13,189 bases of DNA from an uncultured Candidatus Saccharibacteria bacterium (GCA_938030585.1 CALHIA010000048.1:1-13189); one strand, 5' to 3'; positions 5,541 to 11,991 are shown, counted from the stretch's first letter. A program made the numbers and translations. The notes: generated by a model from the letters alone, not told the origin.

Positions 5541-7598
5541 ATGTACTATGAGGTAATTCCCACCACTACTTTCAAAAAATCCCCTCTCTTTTCTGATGGT
5601 CTCCTTACCTACTCTTTTGACCAAAATCTCGCCCCAGGCACTATTGTTTCTATTCCTCTTGGCAAGAAAACCGCCCTCGGTATTATTTATCGAAAAACCA
5701 CCGCTCCTACCGACCAAAATTTCATTATTAAATCGATTAATAAAATTGTTCACCCAATCCCCCTACCAAATCATCTCCTAAAAAGCCTGGCCTGGCTTTC
5801 TTCATACTATTTAAATCCAGTAGCCAAAACTGCCAATCTTTTTCTCCCTCTCGGTATCGAAAAAAATCGTCGCAAAAAATCTACCACTACCACTGCCACT
5901 ACCGCCACCACTACCGACACTATCAGCGCTACACCAGTTAAGACAGCAACCCCAGCTACCATCACCTCCACCACTATAAATACCACGCCTTCTGCCACCA
6001 CTAGCAAACAAATCCCCCTTAATTCCGCTCAAAAACAAGCCCTCACCGAACTACATAAAATCAAAACTCACACCAAACTCCTTCACGGCATCACCGGTTC
6101 CGGTAAGACCAATATCTACCTCGAGCTCGCTAGCCAAGTTTTTAGCTCAAACCAATCCGTGATTCTTCTCGTTCCCGAAATTTCCCTCACTCCTCAACTA
6201 GTTGGTCGTTTTCAGGAGCATTTTGGCACTCAAGTGATTTCCCTACATTCCAAGCTCACCGAAGCTGAACGTCACCTTATCTGGCAACGTATCCACGAAG
6301 CCGATCAGTCCACGCCTTTTGTCATAATTGGCCCACGCTCTGCTCTTTTTTCTCCTCTAAAAAACCTTGGCCTCATTATTATCGATGAAGCCCATGAGCC
6401 TAGTTTCTATCAAGATACTTCACCACGCTACCATGCGCTCCGTCTCGCTAGCTTCATGGCTCAAACCCTCAAAATCGATTGTCTCCTCGGCACCGCTACT
6501 CCACGCGTTGAGGATTATTTCCTAGCACAAAAGAATCACGCCTACGTCGCCCTCTCTGAAAAAGCTAAATCCATCACCAGCCAAACCAAAATTAGCCTCA
6601 TCGACCTAAAGGATCGCGCTCTTTTCACACGTAACCGCTATTTTTCCGATGCTCTGCTGCAAGACATCGAAAACAATCTTAAACAACATAAGCAAACTCT
6701 ACTTTTTCATAATCGTCGTGGCTCTGCCCCACTCACAATCTGCGAACATTGTGGCTATCAGGTCCTCTGTCCCAACTGTCTTCTTCCGCTCACTCTTCAT
6801 AGTGACTCCTATCAGCTAATTTGTCATACCTGTGGCCACCATGAACCAGTCCCTTCCACTTGTCCGGTCTGCCATCACGGTTCTCTCATCCATAAAGGTT
6901 TCGGCACCAAGCTTCTCGAATCAGAACTTAAAAAACTCTTTAAATCTACTCGCATTGCTCGCTTTGACGCCGACAATACTACCGCCGATTCGCTCACCCA
7001 AAATTTTGAAGCCGTCAAAAACGGTGATATCGACATCATTATCGGCACCCAAACTATCGCCAAGGGGCTCGATCTCCCATTATTGAACACCGTCGGAATC
7101 GTCCAAGCTGACGCCAATCTCAATCTGCCGGATTATGCCGCCGAAGAACGTACTTTCCAGCTCATCACCCAGGTTATCGGTCGCGTCGGACGCGGACATA
7201 ATGATATTAATCACGTTTTTCTTCAAACCTTTCAGCCCGAACATCCCGTCATCCTCGCGGCTAAATCCTTAGACTATGCCAAGTTTGCTGATTATCTCCT
7301 CAAAAAACGTCAACTTTCTCACTTACCGCCATTTTTCTATTTGCTACGCATCTCTATCGTCAAAAAGACCGAAGAACTCACTATTAAAAAGATCATGAGT
7401 CTACATCGCACACTCAAAAAATTTCCCGACGTTTATCTTTCCGCTCCTACGCCCTCCTTTCATGAATACACCCCCAGTGGCTACTCTTGGCAAATCATCG
7501 TCAAGGCTAAAAAACGTGACTCGCTCACTCACCTCATTGAGTCACTTGATCAGTATCCCGAAATTCGCTTCGCTATCGACCCACCAAGCCTCATCTAA
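5541..7598 (+). CDS. priA: Primosomal protein N' (PriA), replication-restart helicase
   Basis: 3'-to-5' superfamily-2 helicase that recognises stalled forks and reloads the replisome. It has 685 residues from the ATG at 5541, whose product MYYEVIP matches PriA N-termini; an earlier in-frame ATG at 5433 would run antisense through the wHTH gene. Residues 1-110 are the 3'-DNA-binding and winged-helix region. Walker A GITGSGKT is at 183-190 and DEAH at 282-285. Eight zinc-binding Cys lie at 401, 404, 410, 413, 428, 431, 441 and 444. GTQTIAKGLDLP (502-513) and QVIGRVGRG (544-552) are helicase motifs V and VI. A Thr-rich low-complexity linker (about 114-155) joins the DNA-binding and helicase parts. 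The coding strand is strongly C-rich, matching the skew of the window rather than its minus-strand neighbours. There is no Shine-Dalgarno. All catalytic motifs are intact. Confidence 0.95.
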   Translation: MYYEVIPTTTFKKSPLFSDGLLTYSFDQNLAPGTIVSIPLGKKTALGIIYRKTTAPTDQNFIIKSINKIVHPIPLPNHLLKSLAWLSSYYLNPVAKTANLFLPLGIEKNRRKKSTTTTATTATTTDTISATPVKTATPATITSTTINTTPSATTSKQIPLNSAQKQALTELHKIKTHTKLLHGITGSGKTNIYLELASQVFSSNQSVILLVPEISLTPQLVGRFQEHFGTQVISLHSKLTEAERHLIWQRIHEADQSTPFVIIGPRSALFSPLKNLGLIIIDEAHEPSFYQDTSPRYHALRLASFMAQTLKIDCLLGTATPRVEDYFLAQKNHAYVALSEKAKSITSQTKISLIDLKDRALFTRNRYFSDALLQDIENNLKQHKQTLLFHNRRGSAPLTICEHCGYQVLCPNCLLPLTLHSDSYQLICHTCGHHEPVPSTCPVCHHGSLIHKGFGTKLLESELKKLFKSTRIARFDADNTTADSLTQNFEAVKNGDIDIIIGTQTIAKGLDLPLLNTVGIVQADANLNLPDYAAEERTFQLITQVIGRVGRGHNDINHVFLQTFQPEHPVILAAKSLDYAKFADYLLKKRQLSHLPPFFYLLRISIVKKTEELTIKKIMSLHRTLKKFPDVYLSAPTPSFHEYTPSGYSWQIIVKAKKRDSLTHLIESLDQYPEIRFAIDPPSLI
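5880..6005 (+). repeat. Thr-rich low-complexity linker within priA
   Basis: Codons 114-155 encode a stretch in which 21 of 42 residues are Thr; most of the rest are Ser, Ala, Pro and Ile. The DNA is a run of near-repeated ACC/ACT/GCC triplets. It lies between the winged-helix region and the Walker A motif, where a flexible linker is tolerated. Confidence 0.8.
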
Positions 7599-8136
7599 TT
7601 CGCCAAACCTGACCTGTTCTACTTAGGTCTAATTCGACCCGCCTGGCCTGATTCAGCATTTTAAGCTAAATTTAATTCCTTTAATTTCTAGGTGATATTT
7701 TCTGCGCCCACCACGGCGCCCTTATCAAAACTTAAATGGAGGAAGAATAGTATATTTGAAATTATGATTATAAAAATCTAGGATACTTTTTTGGTCATAT
7801 GTGTTGAGAGATAGTTCTAATTATAGTATGGGAGTTTAATATAATTCTTTCTTCCTCCATCCAAGCCTTGCCTTTTGGCGTCTATTTTATTTTTTCTTTT
7901 TACCCTTTCGTTTAATTAATTGTGATTATTTAGCTTCATTATAAGACTTCCAATTTTTAGAAAACCTCTCTCCCTAGCAAACCCCTAGTCTATCTCTACC
8001 GCACCAGATTAAAAGTTAACTCCGAGATGTCCATAAATCACCCTTGAAACGCCCCAAAATCCCGACAAATTAACTTCAAAATTATTCCAACAGCTTCAAA
8101 AAAATGCCTCAACCCCTCACTATATATTGCTTAAGC
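7599..8136. other. Gene-free interval between priA and the def promoter
   Basis: No convincing coding region is seen on either strand; open frames are short and lack conserved motifs. Contents: a 5-bp hairpin GCGCC/GGCGC at 7704-7719; a weak GACCT/AGGTC hairpin soon after priA; the 125-bp palindrome at 7736-7860; a T-rich tract (about 7881-7905) after a small GCCTTTTGGC hairpin, which could terminate plus-strand transcription weakly; a minus-strand TATAAT-like box around 7938-7943 without a good -35; and C-rich sequence from about 7960 to 8100 with no recognisable structure. No tRNA, tmRNA, SRP RNA or RNase P signature was found by eye. At this gene density the length is unusual. Confidence 0.6.
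7736..7860. repeat. 125-bp AT-rich imperfect palindrome (MITE-like element or structured RNA)
   Basis: ATGGAGGAAGAA (7736-7747) is perfectly inverted at 7849-7860. After a short asymmetric bulge the arms continue with TATATT pairing AATATA (7751-7756 with 7838-7843), then AAA with TTT, then TATAA (7769-7773) with TTATA (7821-7825). The interior (7748-7848) has about 23% G+C with 18 G to 5 C, the reverse of the local C-rich bias on this strand. No target-site duplication is obvious. A plus-strand TTGAAA-17-TAGGAT match lies inside the left arm and loop. It could be a miniature inverted-repeat element, a hairpin small RNA, or a large regulatory stem; sequence alone does not decide. Confidence 0.55.
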
Positions 8137-8164
8137 TTTATAAAAACCCAAAATCGGTTATAAT
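8137..8164 (+). promoter_or_regulatory. def-fmt promoter (TTTATA-16-TATAAT), leaderless type
   Basis: TTTATA (8137-8142, 4 of 6) is followed by 16 bases and a perfect TATAAT (8159-8164). The def ATG follows after 8 bases, the same spacing as for rpsU, map and ftsA. Confidence 0.8.
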
Positions 8165-8172
8165 ATTAAGAT

Positions 8173-8748
8173 ATGAAAATTATTGAATCTCCTGACCCAA
8201 GACTTCGCCAAAAGTCTCAGAAGGTCAACTATGTTACTGATGAAATTAAAGATATGATCCAGGCAATGGTCGACGCCAGCCTCGAATGGGAAAAATCTCA
8301 CCCTCACGAACTTTCTGCCGCTATGGCTGCCCCTCAGCTCGGCATTAACAAGCGTCTAATTATTATCCGCGACAGTATGGATGATAAAACCAATACTTCC
8401 TTTACTACTCTAGTAGACCCAGAAATTATCAAGCAAGAAGGTAAAATTGTCGAAGATTTCGAAGGCTGTCTCTCTGTTCCGTTTATTTATGGCAAAGTTC
8501 CACGCTACTCGAAAATTCGCGTCAAAGCTAAACTCGAAGATGGTACCGAAGTCCGCATTAAAGCTACTGATGAGCTCGCCCGTACTCTCGCCCATGAAAT
8601 TGATCACCTCGATGGTGTTCTCTTTATTGATCGTATCAAAGATAAGGCCGATGCCTTCTTCGAACTCGATGAAAATGGCGACCTAAAGCCAGTTGATTAT
8701 GAAACTCGCATTAAGAATAATAAACAACTCTTTCCAGACGAAGATTAG
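8173..8748 (+). CDS. def: Peptide deformylase
   Basis: Metalloprotease-like enzyme that removes the N-formyl group from nascent peptides in the cytosol. It has 191 residues. Motif 2 EGCLS supplies metal ligand C99, and motif 3 HEIDHLDG supplies H141, catalytic E142 and H145. Motif 1 reads SAAMAAPQ (48-55) instead of the usual GxGLAAxQ: the essential Gln is present but both glycines are replaced. A roughly 35-residue acidic/basic tail follows the core, with a gap-filling insert WEKSHPHE before motif 1. It is first gene of an operon with fmt, which encodes the enzyme adding the formyl group. The ATG has no Shine-Dalgarno and is 8 bases from the -10 box. Identity is firm; the motif 1 change suggests a lineage-specific subtype. 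Confidence 0.94.
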   Translation: MKIIESPDPRLRQKSQKVNYVTDEIKDMIQAMVDASLEWEKSHPHELSAAMAAPQLGINKRLIIIRDSMDDKTNTSFTTLVDPEIIKQEGKIVEDFEGCLSVPFIYGKVPRYSKIRVKAKLEDGTEVRIKATDELARTLAHEIDHLDGVLFIDRIKDKADAFFELDENGDLKPVDYETRIKNNKQLFPDED

Positions 8749-8778
8749 CCTTTTTCTTATTGAACACATAATTTATTC

Positions 8779-8783
8779 GAGGT
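8779..8783 (+). promoter_or_regulatory. Shine-Dalgarno of fmt
   Basis: GAGGT lies 5 bases before the fmt ATG at 8789. It is notable because the first gene of this operon has none, so the two cistrons appear to use different initiation modes. Confidence 0.7.
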
Positions 8784-8788
8784 AAAAA

Positions 8789-9589
8789 ATGAGCACAAAA
8801 TTTATCTTTTTTGGCAATGGACCCCTAGCAGAAGCCACGTTAAATCAACTTTTAACTGCCAAAAACCTAGAATTAGTTTTCCATGCTAAAACTAAGGAAG
8901 ATTTAGTAGAAGTTGCCCGCTTAAAGCATGAAAATCCTGAAATTAAGGGTATCCTCGCCAGTTTCGGTATCCTAATCAAGTCCGACTTACTTGAACTTTT
9001 TGAGCCCGAAGGCATCCTCAATCTTCACCCCTCTCTTCTCCCCCTCTATCGTGGAGCCTCACCTATTGAATCCGCTATCTTAAATGGCGATCAAGATTTT
9101 TCTGTCTCTATCATGAAGCTCGTTAAAGCTATGGACGCCGGACCAATTTACTATCAAACCACTCTTAAGGCCCCTGAGTTCTCATCCAGCCTACCCGAAA
9201 AATCGGAAATCTACCAGAAGCTCGCCACCATTGGCGCTAATTGGCTAATCGAGCACCTGGACTCCCTGCCAAAACCTACCCTACAAGACGATGAGAAGGC
9301 CACCTTCACCACTAAGTTCGATAAAACCGACTCGAACCTATCCTTATCCAAAGTGAGCGCCACAGAAGCTCTCAATCGCATTCGCGCCTTCCAAGGCTTT
9401 CCGAAAAGTAAGCTTCAAATTCACGGCCTTGAGTGTATTATTCTAAAAGCCCACGTCGAAACCGAAAAATCTATTAACCCCCTTGCATTCCCTTGTCAAG
9501 ATGGCAACTTCCTCGTTATCGATCAGCTTCAGCCAGCCAGCAAGAGACCTATGGACGCCAAATCCTTTATCAACGGCTACCTAAAATAG
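8789..9589 (+). CDS. fmt: Methionyl-tRNA formyltransferase, shortened form
   Basis: Transfers a formyl group from 10-formyl-tetrahydrofolate to Met-tRNA(fMet). It has 266 residues against about 315 in E. coli. The catalytic triad is present: N78 and H80 in NLHPSLLP, and D116 in MDAGP, with YRGASPIESAI and the folate-site segment ASFGILIKSDLL. The C-terminal OB-like domain is recognisable (IRAFQGFPKSKLQIHG, LQPASKRPMDAKSFINGYLK). About 30 residues are missing between the start of the Rossmann fold (FFGNGPLAEATL) and the active site. This is where other Fmt proteins carry the flexible basic loop (PxxxGRGKK) that contacts the tRNA acceptor stem. It lies 40 bases after def, with its own Shine-Dalgarno, and ends before a bidirectional terminator. 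Other formyltransferases of the same fold are less likely because of operon context and the C-terminal domain. Confidence 0.9.
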   Translation: MSTKFIFFGNGPLAEATLNQLLTAKNLELVFHAKTKEDLVEVARLKHENPEIKGILASFGILIKSDLLELFEPEGILNLHPSLLPLYRGASPIESAILNGDQDFSVSIMKLVKAMDAGPIYYQTTLKAPEFSSSLPEKSEIYQKLATIGANWLIEHLDSLPKPTLQDDEKATFTTKFDKTDSNLSLSKVSATEALNRIRAFQGFPKSKLQIHGLECIILKAHVETEKSINPLAFPCQDGNFLVIDQLQPASKRPMDAKSFINGYLK

Positions 9590-9666
9590 TCCGCTACCTC
9601 CCTAAGCTTCCAAAATCCAGAGCTCAAAAAACTAAACAATCCTCCACTCTGCGCCACTTTACCATC

Positions 9667-9690
9667 AAAAATCCCTCTTCCGAGGGATTT
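9667..9690. terminator. Bidirectional terminator between convergent fmt and hypothetical gene
   Basis: A 9-bp stem AAATCCCTC/GAGGGATTT encloses a 4-base loop (TTCC on plus, GGAA on minus). The minus side is followed by an extended T run (five Ts), and the plus side by AAATTTTG. It sits between the fmt stop (9589) and the stop of the convergent gene (9718). Confidence 0.8.
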
Positions 9691-9717
9691 AAATTTTGTG
9701 TTCAAAGTATTTTTAAT

Positions 9718-10143
9718 CTATAAAGTCATTGATTTACGAATTTCTTCACTTGAAGCGCGTACTTCTTGTTTTAATTCCTCAAATACTTGGCGAGAAACCT
9801 CTGCGTAATTTGGACGATTGGTTTGAATCCATTTGACACTTAAATATTCACTTAAAATATCTACCGTCCCCTCTGTTACGCCGTAGCGTTTCAAGAGATT
9901 TTGATACACTTCATCAATACGATAATCACCTAGTTTCGCCAAGGCTTTAATCATCACATTTTTATCTTTTTTCATGATACCGTCGAACTCTTCAAGTTGC
10001 TCCAAGCTCAAGCCTTCACTTAACTTTTCGCCGATACGGTTTTCTAACAGTCTCTGTGCTTCTTCGATAAAAGCGGCTCTTTGCATCTCATCAAGATCGC
10101 CTAGCCCCGTTTCTCTCAAAAAATTTTCATCCACCCGAATCAT
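9718..10143 (-). CDS. Small helical hypothetical protein (possibly DUF5663-like)
   Basis: A 141-residue, largely alpha-helical, acidic protein of unknown function. The N-terminal 60 residues (FLRETGLGDLDEMQRAAFIEEAQRL, then LENRIGEKLSEGLSLEQLEEF) resemble the small helical domains common in candidate-phyla bacteria that are catalogued as DUF5663; this is recollection of a pattern, not a search. The second half (DEVYQNLLKRYGVTEGTVDILSEYLSVKWIQ, then RQVFEELKQEVRASSEEIRKSM) is also helical with a possible short coiled coil. There is no signal peptide, membrane segment or catalytic motif. The ATG at 10143 has an AGGAG Shine-Dalgarno 5 bases upstream and a TATAAT 20 bases upstream, so unlike its neighbours it has a short leader. 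A 9-bp inverted repeat overlaps its promoter. Confidence 0.7.
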   Translation of the reverse strand: MIRVDENFLRETGLGDLDEMQRAAFIEEAQRLLENRIGEKLSEGLSLEQLEEFDGIMKKDKNVMIKALAKLGDYRIDEVYQNLLKRYGVTEGTVDILSEYLSVKWIQTNRPNYAEVSRQVFEELKQEVRASSEEIRKSMTL

Positions 10144-10163
10144 ATTATCTCCTAATTTACCCC

Positions 10164-10192
10164 ATTATAACGCTTTTTCCTATCAACCACAA
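10164..10192 (-). promoter_or_regulatory. Promoter of the small helical protein gene, with leader
   Basis: A perfect TATAAT (10169-10164, minus) follows TTGTGG (10192-10187, 3 of 6) with a 17-base spacer. The ATG is 20 bases downstream of the -10 box, leaving room for a short leader with an AGGAG Shine-Dalgarno. Confidence 0.65.
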
Positions 10193-10199
10193 GCGTTAT
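10167..10199. repeat. 9-bp inverted repeat over a promoter
   Basis: ATAACGCTT (10167-10175) and AAGCGTTAT (10191-10199) are a perfect inverted repeat with a 15-base spacer. It covers the -35 and spacer and touches the -10 box. No T run follows, so it fits an operator better than a terminator. Confidence 0.55.
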
Positions 10200-10230
10200 T
10201 CCAGTCGCAACACTTTTTAATCAAAAATCA

Positions 10231-10653
10231 TCATTCTTCCCCCTCTTCTAAAATCCGCCAAGCCAATTTCGCACATCTCACTCTCGCTGGCATATTTTGA
10301 ATCATCGAAAAAACTTCTAACTCACCCCTAATTTTCTGCGCTTTTTCACTTGAAATTCCCATCACCAAATCAAAGAACCCCTGCATCAGCTCCCGCGCCT
10401 CTTCCAGAGTTTTCCCCCTAATCGCATCAATCATCATATCCGCTGAAACTTTCGAAATTGCACACCCCACCCCCGAAAAACTCCCCTCCAAAATTACCCC
10501 ATTTTCAATCTTCAAACTCACCACAAACTCATCACCACAACTATGATTCACCAAAGTTTTGGTCAAATTCGCCTCAATTTTTTGCTCAAAATTCAACGGA
10601 TTTAAATTTCGTTCCAATAATTCTTCCCTGTATTTGCTCTGAATTTCTCGCAT
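10231..10653 (-). CDS. sufU: SufU-type zinc sulfurtransferase / Fe-S assembly protein
   Basis: Accepts persulfide sulfur from SufS and passes it to the SufBC(D) scaffold. Starting at ATG 10653 (140 residues), the zinc ligands fall at C39, D41, C64 and C127, almost the B. subtilis SufU numbering (C41, D43, C66, C128). They sit in NHSCGD, SGVGCAISKVSADMM and PARVRCAKLAW. NHSCGD replaces the usual NPxCGD. The SufU-specific insertion between the second and third Cys is present, separating it from IscU. ATG 10653 is preferred over GTG 10674 because it has GGAGAAG 9 bases upstream and gives the family N-terminus (MREIQSKYREEL). It ends in TGA. It lies 104 bases after the sufS stop, with a duplicated leader between them. 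A strong functional link to sufS is expected. Confidence 0.9.
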   Translation of the reverse strand: MREIQSKYREELLERNLNPLNFEQKIEANLTKTLVNHSCGDEFVVSLKIENGVILEGSFSGVGCAISKVSADMMIDAIRGKTLEEARELMQGFFDLVMGISSEKAQKIRGELEVFSMIQNMPARVRCAKLAWRILEEGEE

Positions 10654-10655
10654 TG

Positions 10656-10729
10656 TTTTCTTCTCCAATTTCACAAAATCTCACTCATCGTATCATTTTC
10701 CTCTCCAATTTCACCAAATTTCATTCATT
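10656..10729. repeat. 40-bp-period tandem duplication in the sufU leader
   Basis: Copies at 10656-10689 and 10696-10729 match at about 29 of the first 33 positions, with an exact shared core CTCCAATTTCAC on the plus strand. On the coding (minus) strand each copy carries a GTGAAATTGGAGA core containing the GGAG Shine-Dalgarno, so the ribosome-binding site exists twice upstream of sufU. Confidence 0.7.
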
Positions 10730-10757
10730 TCCGCCAACATTCCTCCTCTGTCGACCA

Positions 10758-11972
10758 TTATTCCAGCCCCATCACTCCGCGCACTCTCCTAAGGCAAGCT
10801 AAGAAATATTTAACATCTATATTTGTATTATAAAAAGCTAAACTCGCTCGCACCACCGCGCCGATCTTTTTCTCTGTTAAAAACGGTTCCGCACACATCA
10901 TTCCCGCCCGCACCATCACACCGAAATCTGCCAAAATCTGTGCCGTATCATGTGCATGCACCCCCCTTACGTTAAAACTAATAATTCCATTTTCTGCAAA
11001 ATATAATTCAATATTCTCATCCTTCTCTAATTCTTCGCGAATTCTCTCAGTTAATCCAGTTTCTACACCATAAATTTCCGAATGTTCCAGCCAAAATTCT
11101 TCCGTCGCAGAAAGCCCAGCAATCGCCCCCATATTTAGCGTCCCACCTTCAAATTTACTCGGCCCCGGCGCAAAGCTCATCTTTACTTTTTCATCCGCAA
11201 GCTTCACAGATTCCACCATTTCACCCCCATAATTTAACGGCTTTAACTCCTTCATCAAATCATACCTCAGATATACTACTCCCACACCCATTGGCGCTCC
11301 AATTTTATGCCCCGAGAATACTAAGCCGTCCACCCCTAATTCCCTCACTTTAATTTTCTTATGCGCCACCAACTGCGCTGCATCCATCAAAATTAGCCCC
11401 TGAAAACCTAAGCTCCTCAATTCTTTCGCGATACCACTGCGGTCCGCACCGGTCACATTACTCATCCCCGTCATCGCCACTATCTTAATTTTTGGCTCCA
11501 CCCCTGAAGTATCTACACGTTCAAGATCCAGCTTCACCTCATTCACTAGATCTTCCGTAATTCGTACTTTTTCCCCGTAACGCTCAGAAAAAGCCAAAAG
11601 ATTACTATGATGAGACTCTAAATCCACCAAAATCTCCCCCTCATGGCTCCCATCCTCGCTTAGCCACCCCTCAATTCCATTAGCCAGTAAATTTAGTCCC
11701 TCCGTCGCATTTTTCACAAAAATCACTTCTAGTGGTTCATAACCTAAAAACTTAGCAGTTATCTCACGCGCTTGCCAAAGTTCCGCCGTTGCAAGCTCCG
11801 ACAATTCATAGACTCCACGCAAAGGATTCGCATTTTTCTTTGTATAAAAATCTTGTTCAGCCAAAAGTCCAACCGACAATCTCTGCATAGTAGCCGCGTT
11901 ATCTAGATAAACAAAAGGCAGGATTTCATCCAACTCATTTTTCTCAAATATCTCAAATTCTTCTCTGTACAT
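10758..11972 (-). CDS. sufS: Cysteine desulfurase SufS (group II, SufU-dependent type)
   Basis: PLP enzyme that converts cysteine to alanine and a protein-bound persulfide for Fe-S assembly. It has 404 residues, as usual. Visible motifs: YLDNAAT (22-28), ESHHSN (119-124) with the PLP-stacking His, D197 in MDAAQ, PLP lysine K223 in SGHKIGAPMG, FEGGTLN (274-280), and catalytic C360. H341 in VHAHD lies 19 residues before C360, exactly as B. subtilis H342 precedes C361; that His takes over the SufU zinc ligand in the SufS-SufU complex. The catalytic loop reads RAGMMCAEP instead of RAGHHCAQP, losing both His residues. The ATG at 11972 has AAGGA 8 bases upstream. It lies between sufB and sufU on the same strand. 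Confidence 0.93.
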   Translation of the reverse strand: MYREEFEIFEKNELDEILPFVYLDNAATMQRLSVGLLAEQDFYTKKNANPLRGVYELSELATAELWQAREITAKFLGYEPLEVIFVKNATEGLNLLANGIEGWLSEDGSHEGEILVDLESHHSNLLAFSERYGEKVRITEDLVNEVKLDLERVDTSGVEPKIKIVAMTGMSNVTGADRSGIAKELRSLGFQGLILMDAAQLVAHKKIKVRELGVDGLVFSGHKIGAPMGVGVVYLRYDLMKELKPLNYGGEMVESVKLADEKVKMSFAPGPSKFEGGTLNMGAIAGLSATEEFWLEHSEIYGVETGLTERIREELEKDENIELYFAENGIISFNVRGVHAHDTAQILADFGVMVRAGMMCAEPFLTEKKIGAVVRASLAFYNTNIDVKYFLACLRRVRGVMGLE

Positions 11973-11980
11973 TTTGCTTA

Positions 11981-11985
11981 TCCTT
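11981..11985 (-). promoter_or_regulatory. Shine-Dalgarno of sufS
   Basis: AAGGA is read on the minus strand 8 bases before the sufS ATG. Together with the fmt and sufU sites it shows that this organism uses Shine-Dalgarno initiation for genes that are not first in a transcript. Confidence 0.65.
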
Positions 11986-11991
11986 AACTTT

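Noticed and set aside
7621..7645. tRNA T-arm-like GGTC...GACC near the end of priA
   Set aside because: The loop is 6 bases without the TTCRANT pattern and no acceptor, D or anticodon arm can be placed around it.
7704..7719. GCGCC/GGCGC hairpin as the priA terminator
   Set aside because: The stem is only 5 bp and is followed by CCTTATC rather than a T run on plus; the minus side also lacks one.
10231..10233. Recoding of UGA as glycine, as in SR1/Gracilibacteria
   Set aside because: sufU ends at a TGA followed directly by another TGA, exactly after the family C-terminus, and no conserved position in any gene here is encoded by TGA.
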